This document shows positions 5,897-13,592 of a DNA stretch of 20,314 nucleotides, one piece after another (position 1 is the stretch's first letter; each line of letters opens with the position of its first letter). The translations under genes were made by a program, and so were the position numbers. The notes below the pieces were generated by a model that saw only the letters and a program-made list of their open reading frames with translations, ran no database searches and had not been told where the DNA came from. This DNA is from a virus. The DNA lies in the IMG/VR virus record IMGVR_UViG_3300017764_000156, positions 1 through 20,314 of that record. One strand, 5' to 3'.

Positions 5897-7246
5897 ATGA
5901 AATTACTTGACCAACTGGTTGAGGAACGCGCAGAGATCAGCACCGCACAAGAAGGCTTAGTAAACCGTGTCGCTGACGAAGAACGCGACCTCACAGAAAC
6001 AGAAGACGCCAGTCTTAAAGACTTGGCAACAAGAGCGTCCGAGCTGGACGTCCGTATCCAAGAATTAAGGGACGTACAAACCGCTAACTTGGAAGCCGCT
6101 AAGCTTCGCGCTGAAGTAGCCGCTACTGATGACAGCGAAACACGGGCAGTAGGCAACGTAGTTGTTACAAACGAACCCCTAACCTACTCAGAGCACAACC
6201 GTAGCGTTAGTTTCTTTAGTGACCTTTACAACATGCAATACAACAATGACATCGAAGCCAGCGACCGTATTAGGCGACACAGGCAAGAAATGGACATTGA
6301 ACACAGGGACGGAACAACCGCAAACTACGCCGGTCTTGTCGTTCCATCTTTTCTCACAAATCTCGCCGCTGAGCTTTCGAGAGCAGGTCGACCATTTGCT
6401 GACCAATGCACAAGCCTACCGCTACCCGATGACGGCATGACAATAAACATTAGTCGTGTAACCACCGGCAGTTCTGCCGCCGCTCAAGCCGCCGAAAATA
6501 ACGCAGTATCAGAAACAGATATTGACGACACCCTACTTACCGTAGACGTTCGCACTATCGCTTCTGGTCAGCAAATATCAAGGCAAGCCATTGATCGTGG
6601 CACCGGCATAGATACACTTATCGCCGCTGACATGATGGGCGCAGTAGCAACAGTGCTAGAAGACCAAGTACTTAACGGTTCAGGGTCATCAGGCAACTTG
6701 CTTGGACTATCAAACATTAGTGGCATTAACAGTGTCACCTATACTGACGGGTCACCTACAGGCGCTGAACTCTACAAAAAAATTGTAGACGGCATACAAC
6801 AAATAAACAGCAACCGTTTTGCAGGCGCTGATCTTTTGGTAATGCACCCACGAAGATTAGCTTTCTTACAAAGTGAGACAGATTCTAGCGGACGCCCCCT
6901 TGTTGTACCCAGCCAGCAGGTTCCTACCAATTCTATGGGTGTAGGACCAGTTGCAGGTTACGGCGTCACAGGCGCAAGCGTTGCAGGTCTGCCAGTAGTA
7001 ACATCAGGCAAGATATCAACTGCGGCAGGTGCAGGCGGCAACGAAGACGTAATCTTCATTGTTCGACGCGCAGACATGCTCCTATTTGAAGACAACACAC
7101 AACCAGTAATGGTGCGAATGGACCAAACAGCAGGCTTAAACCTCACGGTTACGCTTGTTGCATACCAGTACGCATGCTTTATTGGTGGGCGCTACCCAGC
7201 ATCAATTAGTATGCTGTCAGGCACCGGATTGGTAAATCCATTCTAA
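5897..7246 (+). CDS. major capsid protein, HK97 fold
   Basis: A 449-residue major capsid protein. Residues 1 to about 85 are a charged coiled-coil region (LDQLVEERAEI..., repeated E/L/A heptads), the scaffold or delta domain expected to be cut off by the prohead protease. The rest is the HK97-type shell domain: LVVPSFLTNLAAEL about residue 147, then the long spine, RQAIDRG near 230, LLVMHPRRLAFLQS near 315, and the C-terminal strand rich in GRYPASI. It forms the icosahedral shell. It has its own promoter and a good ribosome binding site, GGAG at 5887-5890, suited to the highest expression in the operon. Confidence 0.95.
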   Translation: MKLLDQLVEERAEISTAQEGLVNRVADEERDLTETEDASLKDLATRASELDVRIQELRDVQTANLEAAKLRAEVAATDDSETRAVGNVVVTNEPLTYSEHNRSVSFFSDLYNMQYNNDIEASDRIRRHRQEMDIEHRDGTTANYAGLVVPSFLTNLAAELSRAGRPFADQCTSLPLPDDGMTINISRVTTGSSAAAQAAENNAVSETDIDDTLLTVDVRTIASGQQISRQAIDRGTGIDTLIAADMMGAVATVLEDQVLNGSGSSGNLLGLSNISGINSVTYTDGSPTGAELYKKIVDGIQQINSNRFAGADLLVMHPRRLAFLQSETDSSGRPLVVPSQQVPTNSMGVGPVAGYGVTGASVAGLPVVTSGKISTAAGAGGNEDVIFIVRRADMLLFEDNTQPVMVRMDQTAGLNLTVTLVAYQYACFIGGRYPASISMLSGTGLVNPF

Positions 7247-7262
7247 ATTGAGTCTTGAGGGG

Positions 7263-7283
7263 CGGCACTGGTAGCCGGTGCCG
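7263..7283 (+). terminator. strong hairpin downstream of the capsid gene
   Basis: CGGCACTGG (7263-7271) pairs with CCGGTGCCG (7275-7283), nine pairs with one G-U, closing a 3-base TAG loop. No T-run follows (TCTCTCACCTCTC), so it may be a weak terminator that lowers downstream expression or a 3' stabilising structure for the capsid mRNA. Confidence 0.6.
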
Positions 7284-7309
7284 TCTCTCACCTCTCAGAA
7301 AGGGACACA

Positions 7310-7417
7310 ATGTCAAAATCATTATGGGAAAAACAAGCACCTAGCCGAGTAAACAAACCTAAGAAGGAAACAGCTAAAAAGGCACCTGCTAAAAAGGCAC
7401 CTGCTAAGAAGAAGTAG
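7310..7417 (+). CDS. short Lys/Ala/Pro-rich basic protein
   Basis: A 35-residue protein whose second half is a tandem of AKKAP units ending in KKK, like the tails of histone H1. A good ribosome binding site (AGAAAGGG, 7298-7305) precedes the ATG, and the stop lies 3 bases before the next start. The repeat is also visible in the DNA (GCTAAAAAGGCACCT twice). Short KKAPAKK-rich proteins just after the capsid gene are known from actinophages without a settled role; binding to packaged DNA or to the head surface would be plausible. Confidence 0.65.
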   Translation: MSKSLWEKQAPSRVNKPKKETAKKAPAKKAPAKKK

Positions 7418-7420
7418 GCT

Positions 7421-8014
7421 ATGCCCAATTACACAACGCAAGCCTTAGTTAAAACCTATCTTGGCATACCTTCAGGCACCACGTCAGAAGATACAGCGAT
7501 AGATAACGCCATACTTGCCGCAGAAGGTGAGATTAATCAGCTCACTGGGCGCACATTCGTAGTACCTAGTAGCGCTACCGCTAAAACGTATGTAGCCTAT
7601 GACGACTACACCGTATACGTTGACGATATTGCTAAAACTGATTCATTAGTTGTTAAGGAAGACACAAACCTAGACGGCACCTACGATACAACGCTGACAA
7701 TCACTACAGATTACGTTCTAGACGGCAACACAGCGCCATACAGGGTAATTAGGCGTGTTGACGGTGACTCATTCACTAGGGGACGTTACGGGCGCCCTAC
7801 GTTGCAGGTAACAGCGTTCTATGGTTATGCGATGACTGTACCTGATCAGGTTAAGCAATGCGCGCTAGTCATAGCCGCTAGGCTATATCAGCGTCGTAGC
7901 AGTCCGTTAGGCTTTCAGGCTGGTAGCGTAGATGTCGGCTTCGTTCGTATATCGAGGACGGACCCAGAAGTGATAGCGTTACTACGAGGGTTGAAACTAC
8001 CGGCGGCGGCATAG
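7421..8014 (+). CDS. head-tail connector (adaptor) protein, gp6-like
   Basis: A 197-residue protein in the adaptor position after the capsid gene. The N-terminus (ALVKTYLGIP...DTAIDNAILAAEGEINQLTGRTF) is the characteristic helical start of gp6/gp15-like connector proteins, which are built from an alpha-helical bundle. A beta-rich insertion (about 55-115) and a final helical part with QVKQCALVIAARLYQRRSSPLG (about 143-165) follow. Twelve copies would sit under the portal and join it to the tail. It starts 3 bases after the basic peptide. Confidence 0.8.
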   Translation: MPNYTTQALVKTYLGIPSGTTSEDTAIDNAILAAEGEINQLTGRTFVVPSSATAKTYVAYDDYTVYVDDIAKTDSLVVKEDTNLDGTYDTTLTITTDYVLDGNTAPYRVIRRVDGDSFTRGRYGRPTLQVTAFYGYAMTVPDQVKQCALVIAARLYQRRSSPLGFQAGSVDVGFVRISRTDPEVIALLRGLKLPAAA

Positions 8015-8016
8015 TC

Positions 8017-8430
8017 GTGGATTACGACAACATTAGGGCAGGCATTAAAACACGGTTAGAAGCCGTCAGCAGTCCGCAAGCATTTGTAAGTTGTTATGAC
8101 TACGTTCCAGACTTTCTTACACCACCATGCGCTATAGTCGTGCCCAGTAACAATGCGATTACGTTCCATGAAGCAATGGGTACAGTAGCCGCTGGGCTAG
8201 CAACGTGCCGGTTTGATATTGTGGTAGCGGCGCAACGTTTCGAGAGTACAGCAAATCAGGAACTGCTTAACGATTATCTTGTGACGGTGCCAACAGCATT
8301 AGAAGCCGATCAGACACTAGGTAGCGAAGCGAAAAGCGTTACAGTTACGAATGCACGCAACTATGGACCCATAACCTTTGCGGATGCGGTATTCTTAGGC
8401 GTACAGTTAGATTTGGAGGTACTCGCATGA
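8017..8430 (+). CDS. probable tail terminator or neck protein
   Basis: A 137-residue protein starting at GTG 8017, two bases after the adaptor stop. The pattern (IRAGIKTRLEAV, then YDYVPDFLTPPCAIVVPSN, residues 27-45, then a mixed alpha/beta body ending in LGVQLDLEVLA) resembles the neck/tail-terminator proteins of actinophages, which have 'YDYVPDxxxPPAAxV' near residue 30. Such a protein caps the tail tube at the head side. No separate head-closure protein was recognised, so this gene could carry that role instead. It overlaps the next gene by 4 bases (ATGA). Confidence 0.65.
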   Translation: MDYDNIRAGIKTRLEAVSSPQAFVSCYDYVPDFLTPPCAIVVPSNNAITFHEAMGTVAAGLATCRFDIVVAAQRFESTANQELLNDYLVTVPTALEADQTLGSEAKSVTVTNARNYGPITFADAVFLGVQLDLEVLA

Positions 8431-8579
8431 GTAAATACGAAGTGACATCTGATAACCTTAGTGGTCACGAAAAAGGCGACAGCGTAACAGATAAGCAGTT
8501 AGCAGGCGCAAACATAGAAGCCCTAATACTGGGCGGACATTTGAAAGAAACAAACCCTACAACAAAAAAGGATAAGTAA
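8427..8579 (+). CDS. small neck-region protein
   Basis: A 50-residue protein with a Lys/Tyr start (MSKYEVTSDNLSGHEKGDSVT), a middle Leu/Ala/Ile/Gly stretch (QLAGANIEALILGGHLKE) and a basic tail. This 'xYxVTS...GDxVT...LVxGGxLxE' pattern is common in short phage proteins placed between connector and tail tube genes. Function unknown. It is coupled upstream (ATGA) and ends 3 bases before the tail tube gene. Confidence 0.65.
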   Translation: MSKYEVTSDNLSGHEKGDSVTDKQLAGANIEALILGGHLKETNPTTKKDK

Positions 8580-8582
8580 ACA

Positions 8583-8990
8583 ATGGCAGAATTTATGCTA
8601 AACGACGCAAGCGTTACCATTAATAGCGTTGATCTAAGCAGTTACGTTACCAGCGTGACGTTGTCGCAAAGCGCCGACAGTTTAGAAACAACCGCTATGG
8701 GTGACAGCGCGCGCACATTTATAGGCGGATTGACAAACGGCACTATTGATATAGATTTCAATGCTGATTTTGCGGCGTCAAAGACAGAAGCAACCATTTA
8801 CCCATTAATAGGCACAGTAACGACAGTAGTAGTTAAACCTGCAAGCGGTAGCGTCTCGGCGACCAACCCGTCTTTTACCTGCAGTTGTGTAGTGACTGAA
8901 TGGGACTCAATTAATGGTTCAATTGGTGAATTAGCTACGCATTCAATATCTTGGCAACTGGCGGCGGCGCCCGTAAAGGCAACGAGCTAG
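8583..8990 (+). CDS. major tail (tube) protein
   Basis: A 135-residue, almost all-beta protein: DASVTINSVDLSSYVTSVTLSQ at the N-terminus, TTAMGDSARTFIGGLTNGTIDIDF in the middle (residues 37-60), and a final strand HSISWQLAA. The phrase 'ETTAMGD..R.F..GL..G..' is typical of small tail tube proteins in siphoviruses. Hexamers stack to form the tail tube, to the length set by the tape measure protein. It is shorter than many family members (usually 150-250) and lacks a C-terminal Ig-like domain. Confidence 0.85.
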   Translation: MAEFMLNDASVTINSVDLSSYVTSVTLSQSADSLETTAMGDSARTFIGGLTNGTIDIDFNADFAASKTEATIYPLIGTVTTVVVKPASGSVSATNPSFTCSCVVTEWDSINGSIGELATHSISWQLAAAPVKATS

Positions 8991-8994
8991 TACG

Positions 8995-9303
8995 ATGCTA
9001 GGGTCAGACATCAGGCTACAAATTACGCCAAGCGGTGACAGCGACGCGTATACAGTGTCAATAAGCCTAAAGACAGCAATAGCATTCGAACGCGAATTTA
9101 AGACAACACTAGCTGGGGCTTTCAGTAACGACCCAAGCATCGAGCATATATGCTGGCTTGCATGGACCGCTACACGCGAAAGCGGCAGGGTAGTTAAGTT
9201 GTTTGATGAGTGGGTAAGCACCGAAATAGCAGATATAACGCTAGTGGAGAGTGAACCCGATTTTTTAACAAGCGAGCCACAGCATATACAATCGCTCGGT
9301 TAG
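8995..9303 (+). CDS. tail assembly chaperone (gpG-like, zero frame)
   Basis: A 102-residue protein encoded between tail tube and tape measure genes, the expected place for the gpG-like chaperone that keeps the tape measure protein soluble. It has a beta-rich start (LQITPSGDSDAYTVSISLKTAIAFEREF) and a helical middle with WLAWTATRES. Its reading frame ends at TAG 9301-9303, but a slippery heptamer at 9261-9267 lets a fraction of ribosomes continue in the -1 frame to make a longer form. Confidence 0.85.
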   Translation: MLGSDIRLQITPSGDSDAYTVSISLKTAIAFEREFKTTLAGAFSNDPSIEHICWLAWTATRESGRVVKLFDEWVSTEIADITLVESEPDFLTSEPQHIQSLG

Positions 9304-9428
9304 CGCTCATCACCAGACAACCTTATACACAGCTTTTAGAATGCGATCCGTACGAGTTACGAGCGTTGACAATGGCGCACAACGACATACAAAAAGAGAG
9401 AGAACGAGCAAGTAAGCGAAACAGGTAA
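8995..9428 (+). CDS. frameshifted tail assembly chaperone (gpGT-like fusion)
   Basis: A programmed -1 shift at 9261-9267 joins the first 91 codons of the chaperone gene to a 53-codon extension in the -1 frame (9267-9425, stop TAA 9426-9428), giving about 144 residues. The extension reads LALITRQPYTQLLECDPYELRAL and ends in a strongly basic, charged tail; 'LLECDPYE.RAL' is typical of the T domain in actinophage chaperones. No start codon with a ribosome binding site serves this extension, which supports expression by frameshifting only. The G-to-GT frameshift is conserved across long-tailed phages (established). Confidence 0.85.
9261..9267 (+). promoter_or_regulatory. -1 ribosomal slippery heptamer T_TTT_TTA
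   Basis: In the zero frame the codons are GAT TTT TTA, so 9261-9267 is a canonical X_XXY_YYZ heptamer. Five bases downstream, CGAGC (9273-9277) can pair with GCTCG (9294-9298), a possible stimulatory stem with a 16-base loop. Confidence 0.85.
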
Positions 9429-9429
9429 C

Positions 9430-9804
9430 ATGGCACAAAGTATCAAAGCGACAGGCGTCAAAGAATTACGCAGAGAGCTACGCCGCATGGGGAACGACCT
9501 AGAAGACCTAAAAGCCTTAAATCTTGACGTTGCTACGCTTGTAAGTGACCGTGCTAAAGACATAGTGCCACGACGCACAGGCAATCTAGCTGATACGATA
9601 CGCCCAGCAGGAACTAAAACCGCAGGTAGGGTGCGGGCAGGGTTTAAACGGGTACCGTATGCAGGCGTCATACACTTTGGATTCCCAGCAAGAGGTATAC
9701 AGCCGCAACCGTTTCTATATGATGCGTTAGACCAGCGCAGGGGCGAAGTATTCAACGCCTATTTTAAGGGTGTCAAGAAAATACAGCGTAAGGCAGGCTT
9801 ATAA
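9430..9804 (+). CDS. HK97 gp10-like tail completion or connector protein
   Basis: A 124-residue protein with the typical gp10-family pattern: a charged helical N-terminus (GVKELRRELRRMGNDLEDL), then VPRRTGNLADTIRP (residues 46-59), VPYAGVIHFG near 75 and the C-terminal QPFLYDAL (about 93-100). The family is a neck/tail completion protein and in most phages is encoded between the adaptor and the tail tube genes. Here it lies after the chaperones and directly before the tape measure gene, one base after the frameshift product's stop. It stops 0 bases before the tape measure ATG. Confidence 0.85.
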   Translation: MAQSIKATGVKELRRELRRMGNDLEDLKALNLDVATLVSDRAKDIVPRRTGNLADTIRPAGTKTAGRVRAGFKRVPYAGVIHFGFPARGIQPQPFLYDALDQRRGEVFNAYFKGVKKIQRKAGL

Positions 9805-11535
9805 ATGGCGAAAAAAACCAGCATCATTAACGTAGTTGTTGCCGGTGATAGCAAACCGTTACGCAAAGCGTTAGGTAAAGCCACACAATCACTGGGCAAC
9901 GTCACAAAGCAGATAGGTAAATTTAGTGTTGCCGCTGGTGCCGCATTTGCAGGTTTGGGCGCTAAAAGCATAGGTTTAGCAGTTGATTTTGAAGAATCAC
10001 TATCTAAGGCAAATCAGATATTCGGTAGCGCCGCAAAGGGTATTGAGGACGCCGCGAAAAGTGCCGCTACAGAAGTAGGGCTGTCACGCGCAGAGTTTCT
10101 AGAAGCGTCGTCATCGTTTGGTGTGTTTGGTAAAGCCGCCGGTTTGACAGGCGACGAACTAAGCGGCTTCGCTAGCGACCTAGTTACATTGTCTGCTGAC
10201 GTTGCTAGCTTTAATAATCTACGACCAGAACAAGCACTGGAGAAACTTAACGCTGGGCTTAGGGGTAGTGTAGAACCGTTGCAATCTATTGGCGTGTTAA
10301 TGAATGCCGCCGCTGTCGAAACAGAAGCCCTCAACATGGGATTAATAGAGCAGGGTGAGGAATTAAGCGAAGGTCAGAAGATACTTGCACGCCATAGCCT
10401 TATTATGCAACAACTGGGAGAGCAGGGCGCTACAGGCGATTTTAAGCGCACTAGTGAAGGTTTGGCGAACACGCAACGAATACTGCACGCTAGGTTAAAG
10501 GATTTGGGTATTACGTTGGGGCAGGTGTTGTTGCCTATTGCTGAGAAAATGGCGGACGTTACTGGCAGGCTTATAACTAAATTTGAGGGTTGGTCACCAA
10601 AAATACAGGACGTATTTAACAAAGTTAAAGAATTACTGATACCAGTTAAAGACCTAGCAGTAGAGTTTCTACCGAAGATAGCAAGCACAATTAAGGAAAT
10701 AGTAGGCGAAACGGTTATACCAGCGTTAGTAGCCGGTTTTAACAAAATAAAAGACGTCATAAATGACGACGTTATACCAGCAATGCAGAATCTATTCGAC
10801 ATGGCGCAAACAGAAATACCGAAGGCTTTTGACACAGTTGTACAACACATAAAAGACAACAAATTTGAATACACAGCGTTAGCCGGTGCAATAGGTGGCG
10901 CAACAACAGCATACGCACTTTTTAAAGCCGCAATGATAGCAACAGCATGGTACACAACAGTTCAAGTAGCGTTAGGCTCTTTGCAAGCTTCGCTTATGCT
11001 TGCAGTAGTACCCATGGCGGCTATAGCAGGTGCAGTAGGCGCAATAGTAGGCGCTATAGCGTTACTTGTAGCAACGTCACCAGAAGCACGCGAAAAACTA
11101 GGGCAAATATTTGACTTCTTAGTTGAGGACACAAAAGAATTTATAAAAACGGTAGAAAAAGCAATCAATTTTATTAAACGCCTAATTGAACTATCTAAAC
11201 AAGTTGTAGGTCCGGTGCTAACAGGTGGCGGCGAAATAGGCGAAACAGCTAGAAAATCATTTGCAGAAACGCCAGTAGGCAAAGTATTAGCACCATTTAT
11301 ACCAAACTTGGCTAGTGGTGGCATTGTTACGCGTCCTACTTTAGCTATGATCGGCGAAGGCGGTGAACCGGAAGCAGTTATCCCCTTATCAAAAATGGGC
11401 GGTATGGGCACTATGAACATAACTGTTAACATGCCTGCTGGTGCTGACGGCAACGACGTCGTACAAGCCCTAGAAGACTACGTAAGGCGCAACGGAAGCA
11501 TACCGCTAGCAGTAAACAACCTTGTAAGAAAATGA
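9805..11535 (+). CDS. tail tape measure protein
   Basis: A 576-residue protein that sets tail length and passes through the tail tube during DNA ejection. The N-terminal region (residues 30-240) has the usual 'DFEESLSKANQIFG..AA' and 'AALEK.NAGLRGSVEPLQSIGVLMN' segments; hydrophobic stretches lie at about 351-378 and 388-420, the second broken (SLMLAVVPMAAIAGAVGAIVGAIALLVA in part). The C-terminus has LASGGIVTRPTLAMIGEGG and PEAVIPLSK, a very common ending. At about 0.15 nm per residue the tail would be roughly 85 nm. No peptidase or lysozyme domain was seen. It overlaps the next gene by 4 bases. Confidence 0.93.
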   Translation: MAKKTSIINVVVAGDSKPLRKALGKATQSLGNVTKQIGKFSVAAGAAFAGLGAKSIGLAVDFEESLSKANQIFGSAAKGIEDAAKSAATEVGLSRAEFLEASSSFGVFGKAAGLTGDELSGFASDLVTLSADVASFNNLRPEQALEKLNAGLRGSVEPLQSIGVLMNAAAVETEALNMGLIEQGEELSEGQKILARHSLIMQQLGEQGATGDFKRTSEGLANTQRILHARLKDLGITLGQVLLPIAEKMADVTGRLITKFEGWSPKIQDVFNKVKELLIPVKDLAVEFLPKIASTIKEIVGETVIPALVAGFNKIKDVINDDVIPAMQNLFDMAQTEIPKAFDTVVQHIKDNKFEYTALAGAIGGATTAYALFKAAMIATAWYTTVQVALGSLQASLMLAVVPMAAIAGAVGAIVGAIALLVATSPEAREKLGQIFDFLVEDTKEFIKTVEKAINFIKRLIELSKQVVGPVLTGGGEIGETARKSFAETPVGKVLAPFIPNLASGGIVTRPTLAMIGEGGEPEAVIPLSKMGGMGTMNITVNMPAGADGNDVVQALEDYVRRNGSIPLAVNNLVRK

Positions 11536-12875
11536 CCGTTACAAGCACATGGCAGGTCGAGTTTCTAGACGCTAGCACAACAACAGACCTAACAAGCAAC
11601 GTATTAGGGTTTAGCATTCATCAGAACGTGCAAATAGGGCGTTTTGCTACGTTTGGCGGTTACATGCACCTAGACAACACCGGCAACATTTTTACACCGT
11701 CAGGCGGCGGCACATATCAGGCGTTTACATGGTTTAACAAAATAGTACGTATAACATGCGACATTAACGACGGGTCTACGACTAGCACCGCTGACGTTGC
11801 TTACATGGTCGTTACTGACATGGATTTTAAGGACGACGGCAACTACGCAACAGTCATGCTAACACTAGCCGACTGCTACACATATGCTGGGCGTGACGCA
11901 GTAACAGCAATAGACACAAGCGCCGCATACGGTGAATTAGACGCAGTAGCACAAGACATTGTCAACGGTAATGCAACAGGCGTAGACGCCGTGCCTTTTC
12001 CCAAATTTGGTGCAACAAACGCAACAGTAGCCGCCTTTTCTAAGCTAAATAATGTAGACCCTGCCGAAACAGCAACGTACCCAATAGGTTACAGCGGCAT
12101 AATACAAGAATTTGAGGACGGAACAGCACGCGACTACATAAGCAACCAAGTACTACCCAGTGGTCCTGCTGTAGCGTTTCCGACAACCGCAACATATGAC
12201 AGTAGTACAGCGAAATGGACGCTAAACGCCGCCTACATAAACCGTTTACTCACAAAAGAAACAGTCAGCAGTACAGATCACTTTAAAACGTTTGACATGA
12301 CAGGTGACAAAACCGCCGACAAGTTCCCACTAAAAAACGTTAGCACCCAGTACAACACCGTCGACACCGTGAATCAGGCACAGATACAAGCACAACTACC
12401 GGCAAGCGGTAGCGGCGCCACATTTGTTAATGACACAACAAGCCAAGACACACAAGGCATAAGAAGCGTGACATACAACAAAGTAATACCAGTAGTGTTT
12501 GGCGGTGCCACAGACACCGAAAAATCATTCATAGGCAACTTCTGGGTTAAGCGCTTCCCAACCGTACACTTCACAGCGCAAACAGCAACATTGAGTATGT
12601 CTGCAATAGATCAACAAATAGACAGCAGTAGCAGACAAAACTACGCAGACTTCCTAAGCGTACAAACATGCTTATTTAGTCACGCAAAAATCACGTTTAC
12701 CGCTACCGGCGCTAGTTCAGAAAAAACCTATCAAAGCGTTATAACTGGGCGCATGATACACGTTAGCCCCAACGACACAACCATAACGTTACGACTAGCA
12801 ACAGCAGACGACAATCAGTCGCTCAAGTTAGACGATACGAATATAGGACTTTTAGGTTCTAATAGGCTAGGGTAG
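11532..12875 (+). CDS. tail tip / minor tail protein
   Basis: A 447-residue, mainly beta protein that directly follows the tape measure gene, where distal tail and hub proteins are encoded. The N-terminal part (about 1-120; IHQNVQIGRFATFGGYMHLDN, VVTDMDFKDDGNYATVMLTLAD) has the alternating pattern of a tail hub domain, and Ser/Thr/Asn-rich stretches follow. It probably helps form the tail tip that closes the tube and holds the receptor-binding protein. It is shorter than the usual set of one distal tail and one large hub protein, so it may combine both roles. No enzymatic motif is visible. Confidence 0.7.
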   Translation: MTVTSTWQVEFLDASTTTDLTSNVLGFSIHQNVQIGRFATFGGYMHLDNTGNIFTPSGGGTYQAFTWFNKIVRITCDINDGSTTSTADVAYMVVTDMDFKDDGNYATVMLTLADCYTYAGRDAVTAIDTSAAYGELDAVAQDIVNGNATGVDAVPFPKFGATNATVAAFSKLNNVDPAETATYPIGYSGIIQEFEDGTARDYISNQVLPSGPAVAFPTTATYDSSTAKWTLNAAYINRLLTKETVSSTDHFKTFDMTGDKTADKFPLKNVSTQYNTVDTVNQAQIQAQLPASGSGATFVNDTTSQDTQGIRSVTYNKVIPVVFGGATDTEKSFIGNFWVKRFPTVHFTAQTATLSMSAIDQQIDSSSRQNYADFLSVQTCLFSHAKITFTATGASSEKTYQSVITGRMIHVSPNDTTITLRLATADDNQSLKLDDTNIGLLGSNRLG

Positions 12876-12879
12876 ACGC

Positions 12880-13356
12880 ATGACTAATCCGTTTGACTTT
12901 GTTTCAGGAAATGTGATTACAGCCGCACAGCTAAACGCTATAGCTGATTTTGAATCATGGACTCCAAGCTGGACAAATTTAACGGTAAATAGTGCAACAG
13001 TGCAGGCACAATACGCTCAAATAAACGAGCTAGTTTTTTGGCAATTAGAATTTACTGGCGCTAGTGACACAGTGTATTCGACTTCTGGACCGTTTCAGTT
13101 TACATTGCCTGTCAATTCAGTTAGTGATTTACAGTATCCGCCAATGGGCACGGGATGGTTACGACCAGATAAAAGCGGCACGTTATTTTTTGGGCAGGTA
13201 GTTGGGATCAGTAGCACTACTGCAGGTATATATTGCCAAGCCGCTAACGCAACTTTTTCTTTTGCACACATAACTAAAAGTAATGCACCGGATAACTGGC
13301 TAACATCAGGCAATCTAGCAGATATGCAATTAAGCGGTTGGTATAAAGTAGCATGA
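12880..13356 (+). CDS. candidate receptor-binding / tail fibre protein
   Basis: A 158-residue protein whose start (NPFDFVSGNVITAAQLNAIADFESWTP) is the usual N-terminal anchor of phage minor tail and fibre proteins ('F..G.VLTA.QLN.I....SWTPS'). The rest is a compact beta-rich domain with many Ser, Thr and aromatic residues (WTNLTVNSATVQAQYAQ..., ends in LSGWYKVA). It starts 4 bases after the tail tip gene and overlaps the next gene by 4 bases. It is the best candidate for host recognition in this genome. No known carbohydrate-binding fold was recognised. Confidence 0.65.
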   Translation: MTNPFDFVSGNVITAAQLNAIADFESWTPSWTNLTVNSATVQAQYAQINELVFWQLEFTGASDTVYSTSGPFQFTLPVNSVSDLQYPPMGTGWLRPDKSGTLFFGQVVGISSTTAGIYCQAANATFSFAHITKSNAPDNWLTSGNLADMQLSGWYKVA

Positions 13357-13592
13357 ACGTAACACTAGGCAATGGGCGAATAAACGAAGAAATAAACGAC
13401 GCAACACGCATCAGCGATATGCGAGACGAGCGTAACAGCTTACTAGCACAATCAGATTGGACACAAAGCGCCGACAGTCCACTAAGCGACAGCAAAAAAC
13501 AAGAATGGGCTAATTATCGGCAAGCATTAAGAGACTTCCCAGCTTCATGGACACCAGCAGACACCGCTAACTTGCCTGATCAGCCGTCATGA
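13353..13592 (+). CDS. tail fibre assembly chaperone-like protein
   Basis: A 79-residue protein with RDERNSLLAQSDWTQSADSPLS and WANYRQALRDFP (residues about 24-45 and 52-63). 'R..RD.LLA.SDWTQ..D.PL....K..WA.YRQALRD.P' is the signature of the phage tail assembly chaperone family (APC type), which helps fold or attach receptor-binding proteins. Its location directly after the candidate receptor-binding gene, with a 4-base overlap, fits. It overlaps the endolysin start by 4 bases. Confidence 0.75.
   Translation: MNVTLGNGRINEEINDATRISDMRDERNSLLAQSDWTQSADSPLSDSKKQEWANYRQALRDFPASWTPADTANLPDQPS

Noticed and set aside
10374-10955. Minus-strand open frame of 193 codons inside the tape measure gene, and one of 163 codons at 10962-11453
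   Set aside because: They are antisense to a clear tape measure gene, lack ribosome binding sites and recognisable domains, and follow from the tape measure's codon composition.
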